Origin: JAJDUF01 sp965214295
Lineage (GTDB): Bacteria; Chloroflexota; UBA11872; UBA12225; JAJDUF01
Assembly (NCBI GenBank): GCA_965214295.1
Contig: OZ243944.1
Location: 930,001-994,000 of the forward strand
Direction of reading: 5' to 3'
Length of the DNA stretch: 64,000 bases
Under the pieces are notes generated by a model, which was not told the DNA's origin, searched no databases, and saw only the letters and a program-made list of their open reading frames with translations. The number at the start of each line of letters is the position of its first letter. Positions within the stretch are counted from its first letter, which is position 1. The position numbers and the translations under genes were made by a program. Below are positions 56,099 to 64,000 of the stretch, piece by piece.

Positions 56099-57562
56099 AT
56101 GGTAGCCGTGATACGACGGAAGTATTTGAGTGGTGCCGCCGCCATGTTTGGCGGGCTGCTGGCCGCGGCGTGCGGTGAGCCGACCGTGCGCTACGTGGGC
56201 CAGCCGCAGGCCGGGCCGGCCGGGCCGGCGGGGCCAGCCGGCCCCAAGGGTGAGACCGGCGCGCAGGGCGCCCAGGGCGCGCAAGGTGCCCAGGGTATTG
56301 CCGCCAAGAAACCCCCGGAGGTGCAGGTCTGGCACTGGGCCGGCCCCCAGCACCGCTTCAGCCTGGCGAACGCGGCAGTCGTCGAAGACTTCAAGGCCCG
56401 CAACGAGCGGGCGGCCCTGGTCGAAATTCAGACGGCGGGCGACGGTCGCGCCAACATGTCCAAGATCAAGTCGTTCCTGGCGGCCGATACACCGCCGAAC
56501 GTCTGGACCCCGTGGCAAGTCGAAGCCGCAGACCTGTTCTCGCTGGGTGCCATCATTGATCTGGAGCAAGCCCTGCGTACCAACCAGGATTGGGCAACGG
56601 TCAAGCCCAACATGATCTCGTTCCTCATCAATGGCGTGCTGTGGAAAGGGCAGCAGACATTGATGCCGATGTTCCCCGACCCCCACGGCCTGGGCTATAA
56701 CACCCACATTCTCAAGGAGGTGGGGCTGGAATTCCCGGCCGATGGCTATACCTGGGCAGACTTCATCGAGCTTGGGCAGAAGGCCTATATCCCCGAAAAG
56801 CGGCGCCTCGTGGACTTCTACTACGATGGGCACCGCATGCTCTGGTGGATGGGCAGCAACGGTGGCTTCCCGATTGACGACACCCGTACCAAGCTCCAGT
56901 GGGATAGCGCGATTGCCCGCGAGACGCTGGAGTTCGCGCATGAGCATGCCAAGCGCACGCGGCTCTTCATTGCCGGCTCGGAGTTCCACAAGGACAACTC
57001 CGAGCCGTATAACCATCCGAACGTGAACTTCAACAAGGGCGGGCGCCTGTCGAACATCATCAATCCCGGCACGGTCACGCCGCCGCGCTATCCCGATATT
57101 GACCCCGGTGATGGCAGTGGGATCCGCGTGACACACTACCCGCTCGGCCCGAGCAACAGCGCGAAGACACCGCTCACCCCGGGCAACGTGTTCGGTATTG
57201 TGGTATTCAAGGTACAGGACGAAGAGGCACAGCAGCTCTCGGCCGACTTGGCCGCCTGGTCCGTGCGCGAGGACGTGCAGTTGTTGGTCACGAGGGCTTC
57301 CGGGCACCCGCCCTCCAACCTGGCAGCGGCGCGCAACCCCGGGATTAGCGCGGCGCTCAAGAACAACCCGATCCTGAACAAGCTCAACGAGCTGGCGCAG
57401 TACGATCAGCCGACACCAAACCCGCCGAGCTACCTGAAGATTCTCGGTATCGTCAGGGAGCAGCTCACGAAGGTGGATATGGGTGAGCTGACACCAGGAG
57501 ATGCGCTCCAGGAAGCGCAGCGCCTGACGCAGCCGTTGCTCGACGCGGACCTCAGCAAGTAG
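56099..57562 (+). CDS. Tat-lipoprotein solute-binding protein with collagen-like linker, copy 1
   Basis: A 487-residue ABC-type extracellular solute-binding protein (family 1, sugar type). The N-terminus has a twin-arginine motif (IRRKYLSG), a hydrophobic stretch and a lipobox (LAAAC). Next come about nine Gly-X-Y triplets (GPAGPAGPAGPKGETGAQ, then GAQ units), a collagen-like spacer, and then the binding domain (HRFSLANAAVVEDFKA, NVWTPWQVEAADLFSLG, EGYTW-like ADGYTWADFIELG, WSVREDVQLLVTRASGHPPSNL). It lacks the VTRDG..WSMRYSLYW insert of copies 2 and 3. No permease genes are in view. A hairpin terminator follows. Confidence 0.85.
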   Translation: MVAVIRRKYLSGAAAMFGGLLAAACGEPTVRYVGQPQAGPAGPAGPAGPKGETGAQGAQGAQGAQGIAAKKPPEVQVWHWAGPQHRFSLANAAVVEDFKARNERAALVEIQTAGDGRANMSKIKSFLAADTPPNVWTPWQVEAADLFSLGAIIDLEQALRTNQDWATVKPNMISFLINGVLWKGQQTLMPMFPDPHGLGYNTHILKEVGLEFPADGYTWADFIELGQKAYIPEKRRLVDFYYDGHRMLWWMGSNGGFPIDDTRTKLQWDSAIARETLEFAHEHAKRTRLFIAGSEFHKDNSEPYNHPNVNFNKGGRLSNIINPGTVTPPRYPDIDPGDGSGIRVTHYPLGPSNSAKTPLTPGNVFGIVVFKVQDEEAQQLSADLAAWSVREDVQLLVTRASGHPPSNLAAARNPGISAALKNNPILNKLNELAQYDQPTPNPPSYLKILGIVREQLTKVDMGELTPGDALQEAQRLTQPLLDADLSK

Positions 57563-57610
57563 GGCGACAGCCAGCACGCTCACGACCGGCTAGGTCGTTA
57601 TGCAGAGCAC

Positions 57611-57644
57611 CAAGCGCCTTCTGACCATGGTCGGGGGGCGCTTG
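57611..57644 (+). terminator. Hairpin terminator after solute-binding gene 1
   Basis: CAAGCGCC pairs with GGCGCTTG, and GACC with GGTC inside, about 50 bp after the stop codon; CTTATGCTCG follows, a weak U tract. Confidence 0.55.
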
Positions 57645-57729
57645 CTTATGCTCGCCGCAGACCCGGCGCTATACACCAGGCATGGTTGCAGCTTTCGCAG
57701 CCGGTAGTTATCCTTGACGACACTACGGA

Positions 57730-57857
57730 CCATAGCTATGGTCGAGCGAAAGGAGGGCCGTCAGCGCAGCGCGTCATGCCGGGTAGCATTCGCGTGCGAT
57801 CCATCCCTCATCCTCTCACTACACAGGACAACACAGGAGTGAACCAAGGAGGAACCT
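57730..57857 (+). repeat. Shared 5' leader of solute-binding protein gene 2
   Basis: Repeats the leader blocks of gene 1: CATAGCTATGGTCGAGCGAA, AGGAGGGCCGTCAGCG, GTGCGATCCAT and GAGTGAACCAAGGAGGAACC. ATGGTCGAGCGAAAGGAGGG is identical to the gene 1 leader. Confidence 0.65.
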
Positions 57858-59315
57858 ATGGTAGCTGTGATACGACGGAAGTATTTGGGCGGTGTCGCCG
57901 CCACGCTTGGCGGGCTGCTGGCCGCGGCGTGCGGCGAGCCGACCGTGCGCTACGTGGGGCAGCCCCAGGCCGGGCCGGCCGGGCCGGCGGGGCCAGCCGG
58001 CCCCAAGGGTGAGACCGGCGCGCAGGGCGCTGCGGGCGCGCAGGGCGCGCAGGGTATTGCCGCCAAGAAACCCCCGGAGATCATCTTCTGGCATCGCATC
58101 GCGCCGCCACACCGCTTTGGCTTGGCCGACCAGGCGGTCGTCGCGCACTTCAAGGAAAACCATCCCCGCGGCGCCTTAGTCGAGATCCCCACGGAGAACT
58201 CGGGTGGGGCTGGCATGGACAAGATCAAGAGCTTCCTGGCGGCCGATACGCCGCCGAACGTCTGGACGCCCTGGCAGGTGGAGGCCGCTGACCTCTTCGC
58301 CCTGGGCGCCACCGTGGACCTTAACACTGCCCTGCGGACGAACACGGACTGGGCCAAGACCAAGGGCGAGATGATCGAGTTCCTGATCAATGGGGTGCAG
58401 TGGAAGGGGCAGCAGATTCTGATGCCGATGTTCCCTGATCCCCACGGCTTGGGCTACAACACGGCCATCCTGAAGGAGGAAGGGATTGACTTCCCGGAGG
58501 AAGGCTACACCTGGGATGACTTCGACGAGATCGGCAAGGCCACGGTCACGCGCGATGGAGGTGCCGTCACACGCGCGCTGTGGAGCATGCGCTACAGCTT
58601 GTACTGGACGGTGATCGTTCTGGGGCCGATGAATGGGGCTTTCCCGCGCGACCCGACCCATACGACGTGGCAAGTTGACACCCCCGGCATGCTGGAGGCG
58701 CTGGAGTACGTGTACAAACACCACCGGGAGCTGGGCTACGCTCAGACGGATATCGGGAAGGACGGGAAGTACTACTTCAACAACAAGGCCAAGGTTACCG
58801 AGGTCATCAACCCCGGGACCGTGACCCCGCCGCGCTATCCCGACGTGGACCCCGGCGATGGGAGCGTCATCCGGGTGACGCACTACCCGCACGGGCCGGC
58901 GAATACCAAGAAGCAGATCACGACGCCGGGCAATTGCTTTGGCTGCGTGGTGTTCAAGGTCCGCGATCAGGATGCCCAGGAGGTGTCCGCGGATCTGGCA
59001 GCGTGGTCGGTGCGCGAGGACGTGCAGCTCCTGGTCTCGGAAGCCTCCGGGCACCCGCCCGCCAACCTGGCAACCGCGCGCAATCCGGGGATCAACAAGG
59101 CCTTGAGGGACAACCCCATTCTCAAGCAGCTCAACCACCTGGCGCAATACGACGTGCCTACGCCGGCTGCACCAAGCATGGCCAAGATGCTGTTCGAGAT
59201 CGGTGGCGAGATATTCAAACGCCTGGAGAACGGCGAGCTGACCCCCAAGACTGCCCTGGAGGAATCGCAGCGGCTCACGGCACCCCTGTACGAAGAAGAC
59301 CTCAAGAGGGGCTAA
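57858..59315 (+). CDS. Tat-lipoprotein solute-binding protein with collagen-like linker, copy 2
   Basis: A 485-residue paralogue. Twin-Arg motif IRRKYLGG, lipobox LAAAC, collagen-like triplets (GPAGPAGPAGPKGETGAQ, then GAAGAQGAQG), and a binding domain with NVWTPWQVEAADLFALG, FPEEGYTWDDFDEIG, VTRDGGAVTRALWSMRYSLY and WSVREDVQLLVSEASGHPP. The stretch from about residue 180 to the end is closest to copy 3. AAGGAGGAACCT precedes the ATG. Sugar-type ligand suspected from family only. Confidence 0.85.
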   Translation: MVAVIRRKYLGGVAATLGGLLAAACGEPTVRYVGQPQAGPAGPAGPAGPKGETGAQGAAGAQGAQGIAAKKPPEIIFWHRIAPPHRFGLADQAVVAHFKENHPRGALVEIPTENSGGAGMDKIKSFLAADTPPNVWTPWQVEAADLFALGATVDLNTALRTNTDWAKTKGEMIEFLINGVQWKGQQILMPMFPDPHGLGYNTAILKEEGIDFPEEGYTWDDFDEIGKATVTRDGGAVTRALWSMRYSLYWTVIVLGPMNGAFPRDPTHTTWQVDTPGMLEALEYVYKHHRELGYAQTDIGKDGKYYFNNKAKVTEVINPGTVTPPRYPDVDPGDGSVIRVTHYPHGPANTKKQITTPGNCFGCVVFKVRDQDAQEVSADLAAWSVREDVQLLVSEASGHPPANLATARNPGINKALRDNPILKQLNHLAQYDVPTPAAPSMAKMLFEIGGEIFKRLENGELTPKTALEESQRLTAPLYEEDLKRG

Positions 59316-59363
59316 ACCCAACCGGCAGCACGCTCACAACCTTGCGGGTCGTTGTGCAAAGCA

Positions 59364-59399
59364 CCAAGCGCCGCCCGGCCATGGCCGGGCGGCGCTTGG
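59364..59399 (+). terminator. Strong hairpin terminator after solute-binding gene 2
   Basis: CCAAGCGCCGCCCGGCC and GGCCGGGCGGCGCTTGG are exact complements with a two-base centre, giving a stem of about 15 bp, followed by CTTGTAGG. The outer CAAGCGCC core equals that after gene 1. Confidence 0.65.
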
Positions 59400-59479
59400 C
59401 TTGTAGGTGCTGTGAGCACGGATATGCATAACGCCAGGGTTGCAACTTGCACGGCGTACAGCTATGCTTGAGGCACCAC

Positions 59480-59615
59480 AGGCCGCAGGCATAGTCGAGT
59501 GAAGGGAGGATTGTCAGCGTAGAGGCTGCTCCAAAATAGGGAGCAATACCGAGCAGCGTTCGAGTGCGATCCATTCCTCGTCTCTCAGGGCACAGGAGTG
59601 AACTAAGGAGGACCT
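59480..59615 (+). repeat. Shared 5' leader of solute-binding protein gene 3
   Basis: GCAGGCATAGTCGAGTGAAG, GGAGGATTGTCAGCGTAGAG, CCGAGCAGCGTTCGAGTGCG, ATCCATTCCTCGTCTCTCAG and GTGAACTAAGGAGGACCT match the leaders of genes 1 and 2 in order and spacing. Confidence 0.65.
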
Positions 59616-61073
59616 ATGGTAGCTGTGATACGCCGGAAGTATTTGGGCGGTGCCGCAGTCGCGTTCGGCGGGCTGTTGGCCGCGGCGTGCGGTGAGCCGA
59701 CCGTGCGCTACGTGGGCCAGCCGCAGGCGGGGCCAGCCGGGCCAGCGGGACCGCAAGGGGCGAAGGGTGAGACCGGTGCCCAAGGCGCGCAGGGCGCCCA
59801 GGGCGCAGCGGGCAAGGCGGCCGAGCCACCACCGAAGCTCACCTTCACGATGAGCCATGCACCGCCACACCGCTTCGGTCTGGCGAACGTCGCGATCGTC
59901 GAGGACTTCAAGGCACGACACCCCAAGGGCGCCTTCACCGAGATTCCGGCCGAAGATAACGGTCGGGCCAACACCGAGAAGATCAAGACGCTGCTGGCTG
60001 CGGATACGCCGCCGAACATCTGGACCTCGTGGCAGGTACCGGCCACGGACCTCTTCGCGCAGGGCGCGACGATAGACCTCAACCAGGCGCTACGCACGAA
60101 CACGGACTGGGCCAAGACCAAGCAAGAGATGATCCAGTTCCTGATGGAGGGGTCATCGTGGAAGGGGCAGCAGGTCCTCATGCCGTCATACCCCGACCCG
60201 CACGGCCTGGGCTATAACACGGCCATCTTGAAAGAAGAGGGGATTGACTTCCCGGAGGAAGGCTACACCTGGGATGACTTCGACGAGATCGGCAAGGCCA
60301 CGGTCACGCGCGATGGGGATGTCATCACGCGCGCGCTCTGGAGCATGCGCTACAGCCTCTACTGGACCGTGATCGTCCTGGGGCCGATGAATGCGGCATA
60401 CCCGCTCGACCCGTCCAGGACGAAGTGGCAAGTGGACACACCCGGCATGATCGAGTCTCTTGAGTACGTGTACAAACACCACCGGGAGCTGGGCTATGCT
60501 CAGACGGATATCGGGAAGGATGGGAAGTACCACTTCAACAACAAGGCCAAGGTCACCGAGGTCATCAACCCCGGGACCGTGACCCCGCCGCGCTATCCCG
60601 ATGTCGACCCCGGCGATGGGAGCGTCATTCGGGTGACGCACTACCCGCACGGGCCGGCGAATACCAAGAAGCAGATCACGACGCCGGGCAATGTGTTCGG
60701 CGTCATGGTGTTCAAGGTGCGGGATAAAGCGGCGGAGCAACTCTCGGCGGACCTGGCGGCGTGGTCGGTGCGCGAGGAGGTGCAGCTGCTGGTCTCGGCA
60801 GCCTCCGGACACCCGCCCTCTAACCTGGCGGCGAGCCGCAATCCGGCGATCAACAAGGCCCTGAAGGACAACCCGATCTTGAAGCAGCTCAACCACTTGG
60901 TACAGTACGACGTTCCCACGCCGCCCTCCCCCAGCATGGCCAAGATGCTCTTCACCATCGGGGGCGAGATCTTCAAGCGCCTGGAGAACGGCGAGCTGAC
61001 CCCCAAGACTGCCCTGGAGGAATCGCAGCGGCTCACGGCCCCCCTCTACGAAGAGGACCTCCAGCGGGGCTAA
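59616..61073 (+). CDS. Tat-lipoprotein solute-binding protein with collagen-like linker, copy 3
   Basis: A 485-residue paralogue with IRRKYLGG, lipobox LAAAC and a collagen-like block (GPAGPAGPQGAKGETGAQ, then GAQGAQGAAGKAAEPP). The binding domain has NIWTSWQVPATDLFAQG, FPEEGYTWDDFDEIG, VTRDGDVITRALWSMRYSLY and WSVREEVQLLVSAASGHPP. Triplet number is close to that of the other copies while the Y residues vary, consistent with selection for a spacer of fixed length. AAGGAGGACCT precedes the ATG. Confidence 0.85.
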   Translation: MVAVIRRKYLGGAAVAFGGLLAAACGEPTVRYVGQPQAGPAGPAGPQGAKGETGAQGAQGAQGAAGKAAEPPPKLTFTMSHAPPHRFGLANVAIVEDFKARHPKGAFTEIPAEDNGRANTEKIKTLLAADTPPNIWTSWQVPATDLFAQGATIDLNQALRTNTDWAKTKQEMIQFLMEGSSWKGQQVLMPSYPDPHGLGYNTAILKEEGIDFPEEGYTWDDFDEIGKATVTRDGDVITRALWSMRYSLYWTVIVLGPMNAAYPLDPSRTKWQVDTPGMIESLEYVYKHHRELGYAQTDIGKDGKYHFNNKAKVTEVINPGTVTPPRYPDVDPGDGSVIRVTHYPHGPANTKKQITTPGNVFGVMVFKVRDKAAEQLSADLAAWSVREEVQLLVSAASGHPPSNLAASRNPAINKALKDNPILKQLNHLVQYDVPTPPSPSMAKMLFTIGGEIFKRLENGELTPKTALEESQRLTAPLYEEDLQRG

Positions 61074-61119
61074 ACCCGGCCGGCAGCATGCTCACGACCT
61101 TGTGTCGGTAGCGCATAGT

Positions 61120-61156
61120 ACGAAGCGTCTCGCTGGGCAACGGCGGGGCGCTTCGT
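61120..61156 (+). terminator. Hairpin terminator after solute-binding gene 3
   Basis: ACGAAGCG and CGCTTCGT pair around an imperfect inner stem, ending in TTGCTTGCG; about 50 bp after the stop codon, as with copies 1 and 2. Confidence 0.55.
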
Positions 61157-61264
61157 TTGCTTGCGCGTGGGTTGATGGCGCACAGTAAGGGGAGTTGCGC
61201 CGGGGTCCGCCTGCGGCGGGTGTGGCCCGGCCGCGCCGCACAGATTCCAGCGAGGGAGGCAATA

Positions 61265-62239
61265 ATGCCGGACATGATGTGGCAGACGGCCAAGCACGAG
61301 GGCGTGGGTAACGTCGTCCTGGAGCGGGTCCCCATCCCCGTGGTGGGGCCGGAGGACGTGCTCACTCGGACCAAGGTGAGCCTCATCAGCCGCGGCTCGG
61401 AGCTGTGGCGCCGTTACGTATATGAGGAGGCCCTGCCGCCCAGCATGATGGGCTATTCGACCACCGGGGTAGTCGAGCGGGTCGGCGGCGACGTGCGCGA
61501 CTTCTCGCCCGGGGATTGGGTGGTGGTCGGTGCGCCCCATGCCGAATACTCCATCGCCTCCGGCATGCCGGGCAATCCTCCGGCGGTACGCCGGCTGCAC
61601 TCTGACATCTCGCCCGCCGAGGGCACCTTCCACCCGCTCTGCACCAGCGCCACCTCGTGGACCGGATGTGCCCGGATCACACCGGAGGATCGGGTCGTCG
61701 TTCTGGGGCAGGGGATTGTCGGCAATCTGGTGATGCAATTCGCCCGCCGGTATCGGCCCGCCCAGCTCATCGCGGTGGACGCGCTCGATCTGCGCTGCCG
61801 CATCGCGCAGGAAGTCGGCGCCCCGGAAGTAGTCAACGCCAGCGCGGAAGACCCGGTAGCGGCCGTCCGGCGGCTGACCGGCGGCGCTGGCGCCACCATC
61901 GTTGTGGACTGCGTGGGGGGCCGCGCCGGAATACAGTCGTTTTCGCAGGCCCAGGACATGCTGGCGCGCGGCGGCCTGATCCAGCTCATCGGCATCTACC
62001 ACGGCGCACCGCTACAACTGGAGGCCGGGAAGATCATGGGCAACCGCTTGCTCGGCGGCATGCTGCCGGGGAGGGATCGCGCGGAGGACGCGCGGGTGGC
62101 GATGGCCGCGCTGGCGGAAGGCGAGGTGCGCGTCAAGCCGTTGATTACCCATCGTTTTTCGGGGAGGCACGTCAAAGAAGGCTACGACTTCCTCTACGAG
62201 CACCCCGATCAGGCGCTGGGGCTGCTGTTCGAGTGGTGA
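61265..62239 (+). CDS. MDR-superfamily (zinc-type alcohol dehydrogenase-like) oxidoreductase, copy 1
   Basis: A 324-residue medium-chain dehydrogenase. It has a GroES-like N-domain (TAKHEGVGNVVLERVPIP..VSLISRGSELWRRY, GYSTTGVVERVGGDV) and a Rossmann domain VVVLGQGIVGNLVMQFARRY..LIAVDALDLRCRIAQEVGA. The catalytic Cys and the GHE motif of zinc alcohol dehydrogenases are absent, so it is probably zinc-independent or uses an altered site. CGAGGGAGG precedes ATG 61265. A paralogue follows. Both lie downstream of the solute-binding genes and probably act on the imported compound (inference). Confidence 0.82.
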   Translation: MPDMMWQTAKHEGVGNVVLERVPIPVVGPEDVLTRTKVSLISRGSELWRRYVYEEALPPSMMGYSTTGVVERVGGDVRDFSPGDWVVVGAPHAEYSIASGMPGNPPAVRRLHSDISPAEGTFHPLCTSATSWTGCARITPEDRVVVLGQGIVGNLVMQFARRYRPAQLIAVDALDLRCRIAQEVGAPEVVNASAEDPVAAVRRLTGGAGATIVVDCVGGRAGIQSFSQAQDMLARGGLIQLIGIYHGAPLQLEAGKIMGNRLLGGMLPGRDRAEDARVAMAALAEGEVRVKPLITHRFSGRHVKEGYDFLYEHPDQALGLLFEW

Positions 62240-62533
62240 GCGGGGGGTAGGGACACGGTGATGATCTGAATCAGGATTTTCAGGATGCAAGAATGAGCAG
62301 GATGGATTCCCACGCACGCGGGAATGGCGGTTTTGCAAAGGTTTCCTTTCGCGGGAATCACCATGGCCTTGCCAGGCCACCGAAGGGTATGAAAATAACG
62401 ACCGTCGCTGCGGCGCAAGCCGGGGGCCTGGATTGCAGCTTCCGCCGCAATGACGGGTGGAGGCTATTTTCAGAGCAATGACGATCCGTGTGGGGACGGC
62501 TCACCGGAACATACCTGTGGAAGGAGCGTGCAG
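62240..62533. repeat. Intergenic repeats between the two MDR genes
   Basis: No gene. GAATCAGGATTTTCAGGATG, GGATTCCCACGCACGCGGGA and GCTTCCGCCGCAATGACGGG are dispersed-repeat fragments. The ribosome site AAGGAG (62521-62526) of the next gene lies at the end. Confidence 0.5.
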
Positions 62534-63508
62534 ATGGCCGACCTGATGTGGCGGACGGCGAAGCACGAGGGCGTAGGCAACGTTGTCCTGGAGCAGGTAC
62601 CCATCCCTACACCGGGCCACAGCGAGGTCGTGGCCCGCACCCAAGTCAGTCTCATTAGCCGCGGCTCCGAGATGGGTGGGCGCTACCTCCGCGAGGACGT
62701 CGTTGATCCGCAGCGGATGGGCTACTCCACAACCGGAGTCATCCACCGCATCGGCGCCGGAGTGAGCGAGTTTTCGGCGGGCGACCGCGTGGTAGTGACC
62801 GCCCCCCACGCCGAATACTCGCTCCAGAAGCTAGACGATCCGCGCAGCCCGCGGGTCTTCCATCTGCATCCCAACCTGTCGTTCGAGCACGGCACCTTTC
62901 ACCCCCTCGCAACGAGCAGCGCCGGGTGGACACGCGCCGCCGGGATCGGGCCAGCGGATCGGGTGGTCGTCTTGGGGCAGGGGATTGTCGGCAACCTGGT
63001 GATGCAGTTTGCCCGCCGGTATCGGCCCGCCCAGCTCATCGCGGTGGACGCGCTCGATCTACGCCTCCGCATCGCGCAGGAAGTTGGCGCCCCGGCAGTG
63101 GTCAACGCCAGCGCGGAAGACCCGGTAGCAGCCGTCCGGCGGCTGACCGGCGGCGGTGCAACCATCGTCATGGACTGCGTGGGCGGCCGTGCCGGGCTGC
63201 GCTCCTTTGTGCAGGCACAAGACATGGTGGCCGACGGCGGTCTAATCCAGCTCATCGGCCTCTATCACGAGCAACCGCTGGCCCTAGACGCCTCGAAGAT
63301 CATGGGCAAACGGTTGATCGGCAGCTATCCACCAGCTACGGATCGGGCCGCGATGGGGCAAGCGGCGCTGGCGGCGCTGGTCGCAGGAGAAGTGCGCGTC
63401 GAGCCGCTGATTACGCACCGCTTCCCGGGCCGGCAAGCGAAAGAAGCCTTCGATCTCCTCCATGAGCACATGGATCAGGCCCTAGGCGTGCTACTCGCGT
63501 GGCAGTAG
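62534..63508 (+). CDS. MDR-superfamily oxidoreductase, copy 2
   Basis: A 324-residue paralogue of the upstream gene. The central segment from VVVLGQGIVGNLVMQFARRY to EDPVAAVRRLTGGGA is nearly identical in both protein and DNA, while the N-terminal substrate half is much more divergent (EMGGRYLREDVVDPQRMGYS). This suggests gene conversion of the cofactor domain with different substrate preferences. Zinc ligands are again missing. AAGGAGCGTGCAG precedes the ATG. Confidence 0.82.
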   Translation: MADLMWRTAKHEGVGNVVLEQVPIPTPGHSEVVARTQVSLISRGSEMGGRYLREDVVDPQRMGYSTTGVIHRIGAGVSEFSAGDRVVVTAPHAEYSLQKLDDPRSPRVFHLHPNLSFEHGTFHPLATSSAGWTRAAGIGPADRVVVLGQGIVGNLVMQFARRYRPAQLIAVDALDLRLRIAQEVGAPAVVNASAEDPVAAVRRLTGGGATIVMDCVGGRAGLRSFVQAQDMVADGGLIQLIGLYHEQPLALDASKIMGKRLIGSYPPATDRAAMGQAALAALVAGEVRVEPLITHRFPGRQAKEAFDLLHEHMDQALGVLLAWQ

Positions 63509-63569
63509 CGACCTACGGTCGTAGGAGCAATATACCGCTGGGCCGGTTCCTGAGGAGCTTGTAGCAGCA

Positions 63570-64000
63570 ATGAGTAGAACTTTTCGTCTCTGGGCTACCG
63601 GCTGTGCTCACGTGGGCACCGACCTCCGCGAGGCCGGTCGGGAGAGTCTCGCGGAGGCTATCCGCCAATCGGAACAGGGGGGCAGTGAGGGGGGGCCGCC
63701 TTTCGGCTGGGATATTGCGCTGCATCTCGGCGACCTCTCGGGGAGTCAAACACCCCCGGCGGACGCGGAAGGGCAGGAAGTGGTACGGCAATTCGCTGCT
63801 TCCCGCCAGCATCCGCGAGAGCACTTCTACAATCTGGTCGGCAACCATGATGCCAGCGGTCCCGATGAGCCGTGCCAGTGGTGGTTTCGCAAGTGGGTGG
63901 ACCCGACCGGCGAGCACTCGGAGCACTCCGGCGTGCATGCAGAGCGCCGGCCCTATCCCATCGAGGGCACGTGGGAGCGGTACGCGTTCCGCGTGGGCAA
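63570..64000 (+). CDS. Metallophosphoesterase, truncated by the window end
   Basis: The first 143 residues of a calcineurin-like phosphoesterase are visible: WATGCAHVGTD (first metal motif, Ala in place of the common Asp or Ser), DIALHLGDLSGSQ (GDxxG) and FYNLVGNHDASG (GNHD). These are the metal-binding motifs of the superfamily. TGAGGAG lies at 63551-63557. There is no signal peptide. The gene continues beyond base 64000. It may belong to the preceding catabolic cluster. Confidence 0.82.
   Translation, partial: MSRTFRLWATGCAHVGTDLREAGRESLAEAIRQSEQGGSEGGPPFGWDIALHLGDLSGSQTPPADAEGQEVVRQFAASRQHPREHFYNLVGNHDASGPDEPCQWWFRKWVDPTGEHSEHSGVHAERRPYPIEGTWERYAFRVG

Noticed and set aside
54794..57583. 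Long minus-strand open frames of about 400 and 500 codons opposite the oxidoreductase and solute-binding genes
   Set aside because: They are antisense shadows of strong plus-strand genes in GC-rich DNA, with no family motifs.

Overview
The window is GC-rich bacterial chromosome, most likely from a Chloroflexota bacterium near Thermomicrobia/Sphaerobacter or an uncultured relative. This is inferred from gene content: a phosphatidylinositol-mannoside-type lipid cluster, the order peptidase-efp-accB, a bS22-like micro-ribosomal protein, several Gfo/Idh/MocA oxidoreductases, and scattered 'GTCATTC..GGAATGAC' and 'GTCATTCTGAGCGGAGC' repeats. There is no 16S rRNA here, so the placement is tentative. 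TGA is used as an ordinary stop.

Layout. 0-2.7 kb: cytochrome oxidase assembly (ctaB end, SCO lipoprotein) with an orphan HigA antitoxin and a TA-flanked MITE between them, then an oxidoreductase. 2.8-6.9 kb: a second oxidoreductase, a ClpC N-domain-only protein, an OsmC-like protein with an in-frame TGA at its resolving cysteine, and small membrane proteins. 7.0-11.9 kb (minus): hisB, a CDP-alcohol phosphotransferase, a PimA-like glycosyltransferase and two acyltransferases. 12.1-17.5 kb: citrate synthase, an MBL hydrolase, a PEP-mutase/isocitrate-lyase-family enzyme, a nucleotide-sugar reductase, and a ManD dehydratase broken by an amber codon. 17.8-21 kb: an island of small exported proteins (three tandem paralogues separated by conserved hairpins) and two superinfection-immunity-like membrane proteins. 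21-26.6 kb: amidohydrolase, APH-like kinase, an Asp/Thr-repeat surface protein, a DUF402 protein and a probable alpha/alpha-barrel protein. 26.7-33 kb: SRAP, ruvX, mltG, peptidase, efp, a BCCP-like protein lacking the biotinyl lysine, and a GT9 glycosyltransferase. 33-42 kb: dioxygenase, aldolase, sialidase-like protein, ABC exporter, HD protein and another oxidoreductase. 42-51 kb: ECF sigma/anti-sigma pair, clpC divergent from alaS, and a Baseplate_J-like membrane protein. 51-54 kb: a zeta-toxin module between related repeats, tRNA-Glu and bS22. 54-64 kb: an oxidoreductase, three tandem Tat-lipoprotein solute-binding proteins with collagen-like linkers, two MDR dehydrogenases and a truncated metallophosphoesterase.

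The most notable observation is a family of ~45-bp palindromic elements (13-17-bp arms, 17- or 19-bp spacer). They lie in frame inside unrelated protein genes: manD, the SRAP gene, a GT9 gene, alaS twice, a Baseplate_J-like gene and a Gfo/Idh gene. They encode short inserts such as GQSRT...AAL. This architecture resembles the Rickettsia palindromic elements and I know of no description of it in this lineage. A partial copy supplies the stop codon of the GT9 gene, and longer palindromes of other sequence lie in the sialidase-like gene and across the accB stop.

The second is a candidate selenoprotein: the OsmC-like gene has TGA at the position of the conserved resolving Cys, followed by a SECIS-like hairpin and 25 further codons that match the end of the family.
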